Assembly (NCBI GenBank): GCA_026126105.1
Contig: JAHCJV010000004.1
Span: 62,001 to 126,000, forward strand
Length of the DNA: 64,000 bases
Reading direction: 5' to 3'
Origin: Enhydrobacter sp.
Lineage (GTDB): Bacteria > Pseudomonadota > Alphaproteobacteria > Reyranellales > Reyranellaceae
The notes under the pieces were generated by a model, which did not search any database, was not told the DNA's origin, and was given only the letters and a program-made list of their open reading frames with translations. Shown here piece after piece: positions 1 through 9,374 of the stretch (positions are counted from its first letter, which is position 1; each line of letters begins with the position of its first letter). The translations under genes were made by a program, and so were the position numbers.

Positions 1-355
1 CGACTCCGCGCTGCGCTGCAGCAAGAGTCCGCAGCTTGCTGCTCCATCGGCCGATCCCGCTCGTCCACCTCGTGAATACAGCGGTGGCGACCGGTCGTGT
101 TCTCACGAGATTCTCCATTTCGAGATGTAGAGAGTTTCTCTTGTCATGCAAATGGATGATGAACCGAGTGCCAGCGGCGCCTATAGAAGTTGTGTGGGTA
201 GGTGAAATAACGCCTCGTGGTAGGGCGTTACGTGTGTGTGGGGAGCTATGTCCAACCAACGGGGCGCGAGTCTCCGCAAACGGGATGATTCTACCAGTGA
301 GCAATCCTGGTTCAAAAACCCGTGCGTCGTTGTTGGTGGCCGGCTGCGCGGTGGC
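1..355. other. Upstream stretch with no recognised gene
   Basis: No open frame here reads as a recognisable protein on either strand, and I see no RNA gene, repeat or clear promoter. The frame of the regulator that follows stays open back to a GTG at 236 and an ATG at 248. The ATG at 248 has a GGGGAG only two bases upstream, so the last 120 bases could be an N-terminal extension of that gene rather than leader. Confidence 0.5.
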
Positions 356-1450
356 ATGGACGATATCATTTTGGCGGCCTACGACGTCGCCGTCGGGTCG
401 GCGCGGTGGCCTCAGTTGGCGCGAGCGCTGGCTGAAGCTCTCGATAGCAAGAACCTACTCATATTCCTGATCGACGTCCGAACCGGCGTCGCCGACCTAT
501 TGGCGAGCACGGGGGCGAAGGCACAGGATCGGATCGAGCCTTACCTCACGGTCGCGCGTAGAATGGCGACACGCTCCGGTGACTCATCGCACCCCATGGA
601 ACTGGGACAGACGCGTCGCCTGGCTGCCGTCGCTTCGGACAAGGTGGCGCGCTGGAACTCGCTAAACGACGGGGATGCCGACTACTACCTCGCCGGTAGA
701 GCGATCGCCGAGGCAGGCGAAGCCGTCTGGTTGTGCATCGGCCTCGACATCGGCAGTGCAATGGCTGCCGTGGAAGTTCACGAGACGGTCGAGCGCGTGC
801 ATCCTCACTTCTGCCGCGCCGCGGAGATCGACCTCAGCCTGCGGGCCGCGGTTCAGCGCTCTCGCTTGAGCGAAGCAGTGTTCGATCGGTTGCCCTTCGG
901 CCTGTTGCAGTTCGATCGAAACGCGACGGTGCTCTATGCAAACGCCGAGGCCGAGCGGATAAGCCGGGCGCGCGAAGGCTTCGTTATCGCGGCGCACAAG
1001 GTGCGGGCCAGGTCATCGGCCGACGATGCCGCGCTTCAAAGTGCCATTCGCGAAGCGACTGTAACCGGCGAACCGGCGTTCGCCCGCTGGCTGAATCTCA
1101 AACGCGGCAAGGGGCGGCGTCCCTACAGGCTTCTCGTCACGACCGTGCCAGACGCTCGCGATGTCGCGGCAAGCGCGTCGGGCTGCGTCCTGTTCATCAC
1201 CGATCCCGATCGTCCGTCGATGTTCGATCCGGATGCCGTTGCCGATGCCTTCGGCCTGACGGCGGCAGAGGCGAGGGTCGTTGCGCGATTGGCGGTCGGC
1301 AGTTCGCTGCCCGACATCGCCAGCAGCCTGAACGTCAGCATCAACACGGTGCGTACCCTGCTTGCCCGCGCGATGGGCAAGACCGCAACCAACACGCAGG
1401 TGGCGCTTGTCCGCCTGGTGCTCACGACGACTTTCGGTCTCACCGGCTGA
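356..1450 (+). CDS. LuxR-type transcriptional regulator with PAS-like sensor region
   Basis: The protein (364 aa from the ATG at 356) ends in a helix-turn-helix of the LuxR/FixJ type. The segment FGLTAAEARVVARLAVG and the following SLPDIASSLNVSINTVRTLL match the usual scaffold, recognition helix included. The middle (about residues 170-270) begins FDRLPFGLLQFDRNATVLYA and resembles a PAS fold. The N-terminal part is of the kind found in orphan LuxR regulators without an autoinducer domain. I preferred the start at 356 because MDDIILAAYDVAVGSARWP fits the usual beginning of this group; an ATG at 248 in the same frame is possible. A strong terminator follows directly. It is the only regulator beside the RTX secretion genes and in the same orientation, so control of that locus is a reasonable inference but unproven. 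Confidence 0.8.
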   Translation: MDDIILAAYDVAVGSARWPQLARALAEALDSKNLLIFLIDVRTGVADLLASTGAKAQDRIEPYLTVARRMATRSGDSSHPMELGQTRRLAAVASDKVARWNSLNDGDADYYLAGRAIAEAGEAVWLCIGLDIGSAMAAVEVHETVERVHPHFCRAAEIDLSLRAAVQRSRLSEAVFDRLPFGLLQFDRNATVLYANAEAERISRAREGFVIAAHKVRARSSADDAALQSAIREATVTGEPAFARWLNLKRGKGRRPYRLLVTTVPDARDVAASASGCVLFITDPDRPSMFDPDAVADAFGLTAAEARVVARLAVGSSLPDIASSLNVSINTVRTLLARAMGKTATNTQVALVRLVLTTTFGLTG

Positions 1451-1452
1451 CG

Positions 1453-1487
1453 ACGGCGCGGCGAAGGACGAGCGTGCCGTTTTTTTT
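1453..1487 (+). terminator. Rho-independent terminator after the LuxR gene
   Basis: An 8-bp stem (1453-1460 with 1473-1480, one G-U pair in RNA) with a 12-nt loop is followed at once by a run of eight T (1480-1487). It starts three bases after the stop codon of the regulator. This is the clearest intrinsic terminator in the window and separates regulator transcription from the RTX operon. Confidence 0.85.
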
Positions 1488-1491
1488 CAAT

Positions 1492-1509
1492 GTCATCCAA
1501 TTGGATGAC
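1492..1509. promoter_or_regulatory. 18-bp perfect palindrome, candidate operator
   Basis: GTCATCCAATTGGATGAC reads identically on both strands with no mismatch. It lies five bases after the T-run of the terminator and about 435 bases upstream of the RTX gene. Its size and symmetry match a dimeric helix-turn-helix operator, including the 18-20 bp boxes used by LuxR proteins. Which protein binds is inference. Confidence 0.55.
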
Positions 1510-1944
1510 GCAATGAGGGGTTGTAGTCACTAGGGTGTTGATCACGCAGCCTGCGATGCTGGGGAGCAAATCAGGCATTGGAACGCGGATTCGATGGGGC
1601 TGGTTTCACGACCGGCGAAGAGGAGAGCGGGGTTAGCAATTCAGAACGTCGAGGCGGTGAGCGCGCTGCGAGCGTGTGATCGCTTCCAGAGTCTTCGTCG
1701 CTGCCAGAGCAGCTTTTCAATTTTGCGTAAGTGGAAGGTCCATGTTTTTGCCTGGAGCCACCGATACTTCACCGAAGCGCTGCCGCGCCGCCCCCGCGGA
1801 TGCAGAGCATTTCCTATCGATCCTGGACACGGGCCCGGCAGGGGCCGCCATCAGACATGTCCGCGGATGGTCAAGTACCTCGCGGCTTGCATCGACTGAA
1901 CGCTAATCGGCCAACAATCAGTAGTTATCCAGCAGGAGGTTCTC
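1510..1944. other. Long leader of the RTX gene, possible 54-aa ORF at 1742-1906
   Basis: This 435-base stretch holds no recognisable gene. One short frame (1742-1906, plus strand, 54 codons, starting MFLPGATDTSPKRCRAAP) has a GGAAGG three bases before its ATG, but its composition is ordinary and I know no relative. No convincing -35/-10 pair was found. The RTX gene's own ribosome site, AGGAGG at 1934-1939, ends the region. A long untranslated leader is the simplest reading. Confidence 0.35.
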
Positions 1945-4900
1945 ATGACCGTCACCATCGTCGGCAGCCCCACCGAATACGACACCATCCAGGACGCCAT
2001 CGCAGCAGCGGTCGAGTTCGACACCATCGTCGTAGGCGCGGGTGATTACAGCGGGGTAGTGACGGTCAACAAGACCTTGACCATCCTGGGAGCCAACTCC
2101 GGAGTGGCTTGGGACGGCGCCCGTGGCGCCGAATCGACGCTAGCCGGCGGCTTCCACATCACCGCGAGCGGCGTGACGATCGACGGCATGGAGATCGAGG
2201 AGGGCGGAGTCATGTACGCCGGCATGCGCGCCGGCGTGTTCCTCGATGGCGCACGCTCGAACGTGAGCGTGCTCAACTCCATCATCGACCAGGGGTTGAC
2301 CCCGCACCCAGAGGGTTCCCAGCACGGCATCATCACCACCTACGCGGCGGTTACCGCCAACATGACGGTGAGCGGCAACAGCTTCGCGAACTGGAATCAG
2401 GGAATGTACCTGAATCCGGGTGTGGATGACTCGACGATCTCGAACAACAGTTTCGGCGACAACGGCAATCACATCGTGGTCGATGATCCCCACGGCCTGA
2501 CCATCGCCGGCAATGATTTCGGGGCGTCGGGAGGCTCGAAGATTGCCGTCGGCGCAATGGACAATCCGACGAACCTCGAGGAAGAGCTCGACCTTGCCGG
2601 GAACACCTTCAACCCCGACACGGCGCGACTCTCCATTTTCCCTTACGGGGGTGAAGGACAGCACATCGTCGGTACAGACGGTGCCGACAATTTCCGCGGC
2701 GATTACGCTTCTCCTCCGGGCAACCAGACGTACGAGGGGCTTGACGGCGACGACAAGTACTTCGTGGATAGCGGCGATAGCGTCGTCGAGGCGGAGGACG
2801 AAGGCAGCGACACCGTTATTACGTCGGACAGCTACATTCTGGGCGACAACGTCGAGAACCTGACGTTGCTCGATCTGGGCACCGACACGCAGACGTTCGA
2901 TGACATGACGACCGGGCCGATCGCGAACGGCGAGAACGGCTGGAAGGATGTCGGCCCCGCGGACGATCAGGCAATAGTCGAGGTCGAGGGAAATCAGGTA
3001 TGGCGGATCTCGAGCGATCCGGCGTCCGGCGATTTCGGCGGCCCGTACACGCCAGCGCTGAGCGTCACGGCAGGTGAGCCGCAGACATCGGCCGATGGCG
3101 ACTTCCACTCGATCAAGTTCCGGGTAAAGCCGGTCAGCGAGACACCGGACGATTCGCGGATCGAAGTCGACTTTGCGAATGCGGCCGGCACGGACCGCAA
3201 CAACTTCATGGTGATCGAGTCGACAGGCGCCGGCATTCGGATCGCGGTGAACGAGCCAAAGCTGGATGGGAACTGGACGAACAACACCTTCACCGCCTTT
3301 ACAGGCAACGTCGAACTGGCGTCCGGGGTAGACCCGACGTCCTGGCACGACATCGAGCTCCGGTTGACCTACGTCGACGGTGCAGACAACGACGTGATCC
3401 AGGTCTATCTGGACGGCGCGTTGATCGGAACGACCACCACGTTCGAGAACTATCGAGATGCGATCGGCGGGACTCACTCGGACAACGCGGAAGCCAACCA
3501 GACGTCACGCATCATTTTCCGCGGCAGCAACGCCGGCCAGCCGGTGGACGGCGCGGGTGGGCAGAACCAAGGCTTCTACTTCGACGACGTGACCAGCACG
3601 GTCGCGAACAACGCGTCGGGCACGGGCAATGCCTTGAACAACGTGATCAGCGGCAACAGCGGCGATAACGAGCTGTCCGGGCTGGCTGGCGACGACACGA
3701 TCGCCGGTGCCGACGGCAACGATACGATCGAAGGCGGCGAGGGCACCGACACCCTCTCGGGCGACGCCGGTGACGACGTTTTCGTCGAGACGATCGGCGA
3801 AGGTGTGGACACGATCGACGGCGGCAGCGGCACCGATACCCTGCAGCTGGTCGGCACCAATGGCGACGATACCTTCACGGCCAATGTGAGCGGCGGCAAC
3901 CTGACCAATCCGGGCGAGACGCTGACCAGTGTCGAGAACATCGAGCTCGACCTGGGTGGCGGCAGCGCCGACACGCTGAGCTATGACGGCACGACGGAAG
4001 GCGTAACGGTCAACCTCGCGACAGGCGAGGCGACCGGCTTCACGTCGATCGCCGATGTCGAGAACGTGACCGGTGGCAGCGACGACGACAGCCTGACTGG
4101 CGACAGTGGCGACAACGTCCTGACCGGCGGCGGCGGCAACGACAGTCTTGCGGGAGGCGACGGAACCGACGTCGCCCACTATGACGGCGCGGCAACGATC
4201 ACCTACGACGGCGGATGGTCGGTGACAGCGGCCGGCGAAGGCACCGACAACTTGAGCGGCATCGAGCAGGTCGACGCCGCCGGCGGCAAAGTTCTTCTCG
4301 TCGGCAACGGCGGGTACGAAACCATCCAGGAGGCGATCGACGCCTCGGTGGGTGGCGAAACGATCATGATCTCGGCCGGTACCTATGCCGGCAACGTCAA
4401 TATCAACAAGTCGGTGACGCTCGTCGGTGTCGGCGACGCCGAGGACGTCATCATCCAGGGCACGTTCAAGAGCGCCAACGGCATAACCGGCTCGGTCGCC
4501 GACTTCATGAGGAGTGCCGCAGCCTATGCTTCGACCGGCGGGACCGGCCTTACGGTTTCGGCCGACAACGTCACCATCGAGAATCTGACGATCACGAGCT
4601 TCGTGAGCGGTATCGACCTTGGCAACGGTGTGGACCACACCACCATCGAGGGGGTGATAGTCGACGGGACCGTCAACGGCATCCGCAAGGGCAACAGTGC
4701 GGAGGTGACCGACCTCGCCGTGATCGGCGGCGAGATCCGTGATGGCGTCCATGGCGTCTATTTTGCCAGGGAAGAGGTTGGGACCGGCAAGAACATAACC
4801 AACGTGACCTTCGACGGCACGCACTTCGAGAATCTCATCGCGAAGGGTATCTACGCCGAGACGCTCGACGGCACGACCCTGTTCGACAACCTGACGATGG

Positions 4901-7900
4901 ACGATGTCGGCCAGTTCGGCCGCGGCGACGCCTTCGGCAATCCGGGCGAATTCGGCAACGGCATCGACATCAATTTGAAATTCGGCGTCTACACGGGCAG
5001 CGTCGTCATCCAGGATTTCGAGTTCACCAATACCGGCAACTCGACCGGCGCGGACCCGACCGGCCACTTCGGCGGCGCCGCGATCGCCGTGAAGGCGCGC
5101 AACGACTCCAACCATCCGACGTACGGCCCGAACCCGGCCGATGCCTCTGGATTGTCGGTTCTGATCCAGAACGGCTCGATCGACGGCACCTCGACTGGCG
5201 TGCGCCTAGGCGAGCCGGGCAAGTCCGATCCGGCGTTCAACACGACCGGGCCGGACGTCACGGTGACCAACGTCACGATCGAGAACAACCTCGAGAATGC
5301 CAAGCATAACGACTTCGACAACGTCTCCCAAAGCACACTGACGGTGAATGGGACCGAAGACGGCGATACCTACACGGCCGTCAACAGCCCGACTTCGACC
5401 GGCGACATCGTGTATAATGGTCTCGGCGGCAACGACGTTCTGACCAGCGCCGGCGGCAACGATACGCTCAACGGTGGCGACGGTGACGACACGCTCGACG
5501 GCGGCAGCGGAACCGACACGGCCACCTACACCAGCAACGTGACCGTTGAAGCAACCGGCAGCGGCTGGACGGTAGACGGCGGCAGCGAAGGTACCGACAC
5601 GCTCAGCAATGTCGAGATCGTCGAAGGCTCGGACAGTCAGGTGCTCCTGGTCGGAAACGGCGGCTTCGCGACGATCCAGGAAGCCATTGACGCCGCGGAG
5701 GACGGCGATACCGTCCTGATCTCGACCGGCACCTATAACGAGGCACTGTCGATCAACGGCAAGGCCATCACGCTCGAGGAGGCGGCAGGGGAAACGGTCG
5801 TTCTCCAGGCGCCGACCAGCACGAACGCCATCACCCTCACAGGGGATTTCGAGGGTGGCGACGTAGTGATCAAGGGTCTCGAGATCGTCGGTGCAGCGGC
5901 GGCTCCCAACCAGGGCATGGGTGTCTATGTCACCGAAGGCGCCGACGTCGGCAAACTGACGATCGACGATGTGTCGATCCATGGCGCCGGCTCCTACGGC
6001 GTGTTCGCCAATGGCGAGGACAAGACCGTCGGCGGGAATCCGGTGCCCGATGCGTTGGGCGAAATCGTCATAACGAACAGCGCGTTCTACAACAACGGCT
6101 ACAACGGTGCCAACGGCTCGGCACACATCAAGCTGCACGGCTTCTCGGGCAATGCGACGATTCAGAATGTCACGATCGACAACGCGCCGCCTGCCACCCC
6201 GGTCGCGCAGCGCCCGGATTACGGCATCGAGCTCACGGGGACGGTCAACACGGCTCTCTCCGGTAGCAACGCGGTAGTGATGGGTACCGTCGTCATCGAC
6301 AACGTCACGATGACTGGCTGGCTGCACAAGAATGCCTTCGCCGTGTTCAACTACGGCAACATCGACGGCCTCTCGATCGGTACGGGCGATCTTGATCTGT
6401 CGACGGTCGTCTCCGATTGGGGTCCCCTCCTCAATATCGACGGCATCCTCGATGACATCGATGCCTCTCAGTATGGCGTATTGCTGCCAGGCGGGATCAT
6501 CTCGACGGAGCTGCAGGGCGACAAGGCCGCGCAGACCTCGACCAACCAGACCATCATTGGCACGACCTCATGGGACCGCCTCATCGGCAAGGGCGGTGAC
6601 GACCACCTCATTGCCGGCGATGGCAATGACGAGCTGTACGGGCACGACAAGGGCACCGAGGCCCAGGTCGGGGACACCGGCGACGACTGGCTCGAAGGAG
6701 GCAGCGGCAACGACTTCTTGAGCGGTGGTGCAGGCGACGACATTCTCGACGGCGGCACCGGCAACGACACCATGGTCGGTGGCACCGGGGACGACACCTA
6801 TGTCGTCGACAGTGCATCGGACGTGGTGACCGAGCTGGCCAACGAAGGGACGGACACGGTCGAGTCGTCGATTGACTACACCCTCGGTGCCAATCTTGAG
6901 AACCTGACCCTTACCGGCGCGGCAAACCTCATCGGCACCGGCAATGCAAGCGCCAATGAAATCATCGGCAACAGCGGCGCCAATACGCTCGATGGCCTGG
7001 CCGGAGACGACACGCTGAGTGGCGAAGGCGGCGACGACCAGCTGTTCGGCGGCGCGGACAACGACGCATTGTACGGTGGAGCGGGGCTGGATGTCCTTGC
7101 CGGTTCGACCGGTAACGATCTGCTCGACGGCGGGGCCGATGCCGACAGCATGATCGGCGGCGCCGGCGACGACACCTACGTAGTCGACAACGCAGGCGAC
7201 ACCGTCAGCGAGAGTGCGAACCAGGGAACCGATACCGTTGAGTCGGAAATCGACTACATCCTCGGTGCGAATCTGGAGAACCTGACCCTGCTTGGCGCTG
7301 CCAACCTGAAGGGTACGGGCAACTCCGTCGCGAACGTCCTTACCGGCAACACGGGCAACAACATCCTCGACGGCGGGACCGATGCCGACAGCATGATCGG
7401 CGGTGACGGCAACGACAGCTACGCCGTCGACAACGCGTCCGACACCGTCACGGAACTGGCGGGCGAGGGCACGGACTCCGTGACGTCGTCCGTGAGCCAT
7501 ATCCTCTCGGCTCACGTCGAAAACCTGACCCTCACGGGATCGGCGCTCAACGCGACCGGCAATGCCGAGATCAATGTCCTGACCGGCAACGATCTGGAGA
7601 ACGTGCTCGACGGCAAGGCCGGCGCCGACACCATGATCGGCGGTAAGGGTAACGACACCTACTATGTCGACAACGTTGGCGACGTGGTTGACGAGGCCGG
7701 GAGCCCGGGCTCCGGTACGGACATTGTTTATAGCGAGGTGAGCTACACCCTCGCAGGCAACGTCGAGAACCTCACTCTGGTGGGCGGAGCAAACCTGAAC
7801 GGTACGGGCAACAACTCGGCAAACACGCTGACCGGCAACACGGGTGACAACGTCCTCGACGGCAAGGCCGGTGCCGACAGCATGATCGGCGGTGACGGCA

Positions 7901-9294
7901 ACGACAGCTACGTCGTCGACGATGCCGGCGATACGGTCACGGAACTGGCGGGCGAGGGCACGGACTCCGTGACGTCGTCGGTGAGCCATATCCTCTCGGC
8001 GCACGTCGAGAACCTGACGCTGTCGGGAGGAGCGTCGATCAACGCAACCGGCAACGCCGAGATCAATGTCCTGACCGGCAACACGGGTGACAACGTCCTC
8101 GACGGCATGGCCGGGGCCGACACCATGAAGGGCCGCAAGGGGAACGACACCTACTATGTCGATGACGCTGGGGACGTGGTCGAGGAGTCGAGCGGTGCGG
8201 ACACCGGCACGGACATCGTCTACAGCTCGGTGAACTACACCCTGACGGCGAACGTCGAGAACCTGACCTTGGCAGGCGCGGCGCTCAACGCCACGGGCAA
8301 CGCCGAGGCCAACGTGCTGACCGGCAACGCCAACAACAACGTGCTCGACGGCCAGGGCGGCGCCGACACGATGGTGGGTGGAGACGGCAGCGACAGCTAC
8401 GTCGTGGACGATGCGGGCGACGTGGTGACGGAGCTGGCCAACGAGGGTACCGACGACGAGGTCACCTCGTCGGTGAGCTACGCGCTGACGGCGAATGTCG
8501 AAGACCTGACCCTGACCGGAACGGCCATCGACGGCACCGGCAACGACCTCGGCAATACGATCGTTGGCAACCTGCAGGATAACAACCTCGATGGCGGAGA
8601 TGGCAACGATCACCTCTCCGGCGGCGACGGCCTGGATATCCTGACCGGCGGAAACGGCGATGACGAGCTGGAGGGCGAGGCCGGTAACGACACGCTGCTC
8701 GGCGACTCCGGCAACGATCGACTGGATGGCGGCGCTGGCGCCGACGTCATGCTCGGCGGAGACAACAACGACACCTACGTCGTCGACAATGCCGGCGACG
8801 TGGTGATCGAAGGAAACAACCAGGGCACCGACACGGTCGAGGCCTCGGTAACGTGGACGCTCGGAAGCTATCTCGAGAACCTTTCCCTCACGGGTTCCGA
8901 CGCGATCAACGGCACGGGCAACTCGCTGGCGAACGTCATCACCGGCAACGCCGCGTCCAACACGCTGACGGGCGGTGGCGGCAGCGACACCTTCGTCTTC
9001 GATACGGTTCTGAACAGCGCCACCAATGTCGACAATGTCACCGACTTCGCCGTTGCGAGCGATCTGTTCAACCTGAGCCAGTCGGTTTTCACGGAAATCG
9101 ACCTGGGAACGCTTACCGCGGACGAGTTCCACATCGGCGCTTCGGCAACCACCGATGATCAGCGGATCGTTTACGACAAGGCCAACGGCACGCTCCTCTA
9201 CGATGCCGATGGTTCCGGAGCAGAGGCTGCGGTCGAATTCGCGACCGTGACAGCCAACACCGATCTGACCCACGACCACTTCGTGGTGATCTGA
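1945..9294 (+). CDS. Giant secreted RTX protein with three beta-helix modules
   Basis: This 2449-aa protein has no N-terminal signal peptide but a C-terminal type I secretion signature: a last RTX block, then an acidic, hydroxyl-rich tail ending DHFVVI. Three parallel beta-helix modules begin near residues 1, 784 and 1235, each opening with a motif such as GNGGYETIQEAID followed by ISAGTY. A LamG/concanavalin-like segment covers roughly residues 316-549. About fifty glycine/aspartate nonapeptides of the GGxGxD kind, many degenerate, should bind calcium and fold outside the cell; most lie at residues 1539-2350. There eight modules of 81-127 residues each carry a D(T/S)Y(V/Y)VD strand and an ENLTL strand. 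The ABC transporter and adaptor genes downstream presumably export it. No catalytic residues of a polysaccharide lyase or protease were recognised, so adhesin, matrix protein and glycan-active enzyme all remain possible. An AGGAGG sits five bases before the ATG. Confidence 0.9.
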   Translation: MTVTIVGSPTEYDTIQDAIAAAVEFDTIVVGAGDYSGVVTVNKTLTILGANSGVAWDGARGAESTLAGGFHITASGVTIDGMEIEEGGVMYAGMRAGVFLDGARSNVSVLNSIIDQGLTPHPEGSQHGIITTYAAVTANMTVSGNSFANWNQGMYLNPGVDDSTISNNSFGDNGNHIVVDDPHGLTIAGNDFGASGGSKIAVGAMDNPTNLEEELDLAGNTFNPDTARLSIFPYGGEGQHIVGTDGADNFRGDYASPPGNQTYEGLDGDDKYFVDSGDSVVEAEDEGSDTVITSDSYILGDNVENLTLLDLGTDTQTFDDMTTGPIANGENGWKDVGPADDQAIVEVEGNQVWRISSDPASGDFGGPYTPALSVTAGEPQTSADGDFHSIKFRVKPVSETPDDSRIEVDFANAAGTDRNNFMVIESTGAGIRIAVNEPKLDGNWTNNTFTAFTGNVELASGVDPTSWHDIELRLTYVDGADNDVIQVYLDGALIGTTTTFENYRDAIGGTHSDNAEANQTSRIIFRGSNAGQPVDGAGGQNQGFYFDDVTSTVANNASGTGNALNNVISGNSGDNELSGLAGDDTIAGADGNDTIEGGEGTDTLSGDAGDDVFVETIGEGVDTIDGGSGTDTLQLVGTNGDDTFTANVSGGNLTNPGETLTSVENIELDLGGGSADTLSYDGTTEGVTVNLATGEATGFTSIADVENVTGGSDDDSLTGDSGDNVLTGGGGNDSLAGGDGTDVAHYDGAATITYDGGWSVTAAGEGTDNLSGIEQVDAAGGKVLLVGNGGYETIQEAIDASVGGETIMISAGTYAGNVNINKSVTLVGVGDAEDVIIQGTFKSANGITGSVADFMRSAAAYASTGGTGLTVSADNVTIENLTITSFVSGIDLGNGVDHTTIEGVIVDGTVNGIRKGNSAEVTDLAVIGGEIRDGVHGVYFAREEVGTGKNITNVTFDGTHFENLIAKGIYAETLDGTTLFDNLTMDDVGQFGRGDAFGNPGEFGNGIDINLKFGVYTGSVVIQDFEFTNTGNSTGADPTGHFGGAAIAVKARNDSNHPTYGPNPADASGLSVLIQNGSIDGTSTGVRLGEPGKSDPAFNTTGPDVTVTNVTIENNLENAKHNDFDNVSQSTLTVNGTEDGDTYTAVNSPTSTGDIVYNGLGGNDVLTSAGGNDTLNGGDGDDTLDGGSGTDTATYTSNVTVEATGSGWTVDGGSEGTDTLSNVEIVEGSDSQVLLVGNGGFATIQEAIDAAEDGDTVLISTGTYNEALSINGKAITLEEAAGETVVLQAPTSTNAITLTGDFEGGDVVIKGLEIVGAAAAPNQGMGVYVTEGADVGKLTIDDVSIHGAGSYGVFANGEDKTVGGNPVPDALGEIVITNSAFYNNGYNGANGSAHIKLHGFSGNATIQNVTIDNAPPATPVAQRPDYGIELTGTVNTALSGSNAVVMGTVVIDNVTMTGWLHKNAFAVFNYGNIDGLSIGTGDLDLSTVVSDWGPLLNIDGILDDIDASQYGVLLPGGIISTELQGDKAAQTSTNQTIIGTTSWDRLIGKGGDDHLIAGDGNDELYGHDKGTEAQVGDTGDDWLEGGSGNDFLSGGAGDDILDGGTGNDTMVGGTGDDTYVVDSASDVVTELANEGTDTVESSIDYTLGANLENLTLTGAANLIGTGNASANEIIGNSGANTLDGLAGDDTLSGEGGDDQLFGGADNDALYGGAGLDVLAGSTGNDLLDGGADADSMIGGAGDDTYVVDNAGDTVSESANQGTDTVESEIDYILGANLENLTLLGAANLKGTGNSVANVLTGNTGNNILDGGTDADSMIGGDGNDSYAVDNASDTVTELAGEGTDSVTSSVSHILSAHVENLTLTGSALNATGNAEINVLTGNDLENVLDGKAGADTMIGGKGNDTYYVDNVGDVVDEAGSPGSGTDIVYSEVSYTLAGNVENLTLVGGANLNGTGNNSANTLTGNTGDNVLDGKAGADSMIGGDGNDSYVVDDAGDTVTELAGEGTDSVTSSVSHILSAHVENLTLSGGASINATGNAEINVLTGNTGDNVLDGMAGADTMKGRKGNDTYYVDDAGDVVEESSGADTGTDIVYSSVNYTLTANVENLTLAGAALNATGNAEANVLTGNANNNVLDGQGGADTMVGGDGSDSYVVDDAGDVVTELANEGTDDEVTSSVSYALTANVEDLTLTGTAIDGTGNDLGNTIVGNLQDNNLDGGDGNDHLSGGDGLDILTGGNGDDELEGEAGNDTLLGDSGNDRLDGGAGADVMLGGDNNDTYVVDNAGDVVIEGNNQGTDTVEASVTWTLGSYLENLSLTGSDAINGTGNSLANVITGNAASNTLTGGGGSDTFVFDTVLNSATNVDNVTDFAVASDLFNLSQSVFTEIDLGTLTADEFHIGASATTDDQRIVYDKANGTLLYDADGSGAEAAVEFATVTANTDLTHDHFVVI
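7384..8364 (+). repeat. Higher-order tandem repeat inside the RTX gene
   Basis: Two consecutive two-module units repeat with a period of 489 bases (163 codons), rising to 492 where one codon was added. For example, the same 42 bases occur at 7449-7490 and 7938-7979, and the segment at 7384 recurs at 7873. Protein modules alternate in type along the array (SYxVD, then TYYVD), so the duplicated unit was a pair of roughly 81-residue modules. The near-identity at DNA level implies a fairly recent intragenic duplication. Confidence 0.8.
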
Positions 9295-9305
9295 CAAGCC
9301 AAGCG

Positions 9306-9341
9306 CGTCTGGCGGAACGCGAACAGGCGTTTCGCCAGACG
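9306..9341 (+). promoter_or_regulatory. Strong intercistronic hairpin between RTX gene and transporter
   Basis: A 15-bp stem (9306-9320 with 9327-9341, one G-U pair in RNA) closes a 6-nt GAACAG loop. It starts 11 bases after the RTX stop and ends 33 bases before the transporter start. No T-run follows, so it is not a standard terminator. It could block 3' exonucleases, raising cargo mRNA over transporter mRNA, or act as a partial terminator. Confidence 0.7.
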
Positions 9342-9374
9342 AACTCTCGAGCGACAGCGAGGACGAGATACCCG

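Noticed and set aside
1594..1899. 101-codon plus-strand frame in the RTX leader
   Set aside because: No ribosome site, no recognisable domain and atypical composition; the smaller SD-preceded frame at 1742 is kept only as a possibility.
2140..3477. Long minus-strand frames across the RTX gene (2140-3477, 3505-5115, 6568-9390)
   Set aside because: They are shadows of the plus-strand gene; the repeated Gly/Asp codons give long open antisense frames rich in Arg and Val, with no domain.
3660..9000. Repeated short units resembling a CRISPR or satellite array
   Set aside because: They stay in one reading frame and encode calcium-binding nonapeptides; there are no spacers or conserved direct repeats.
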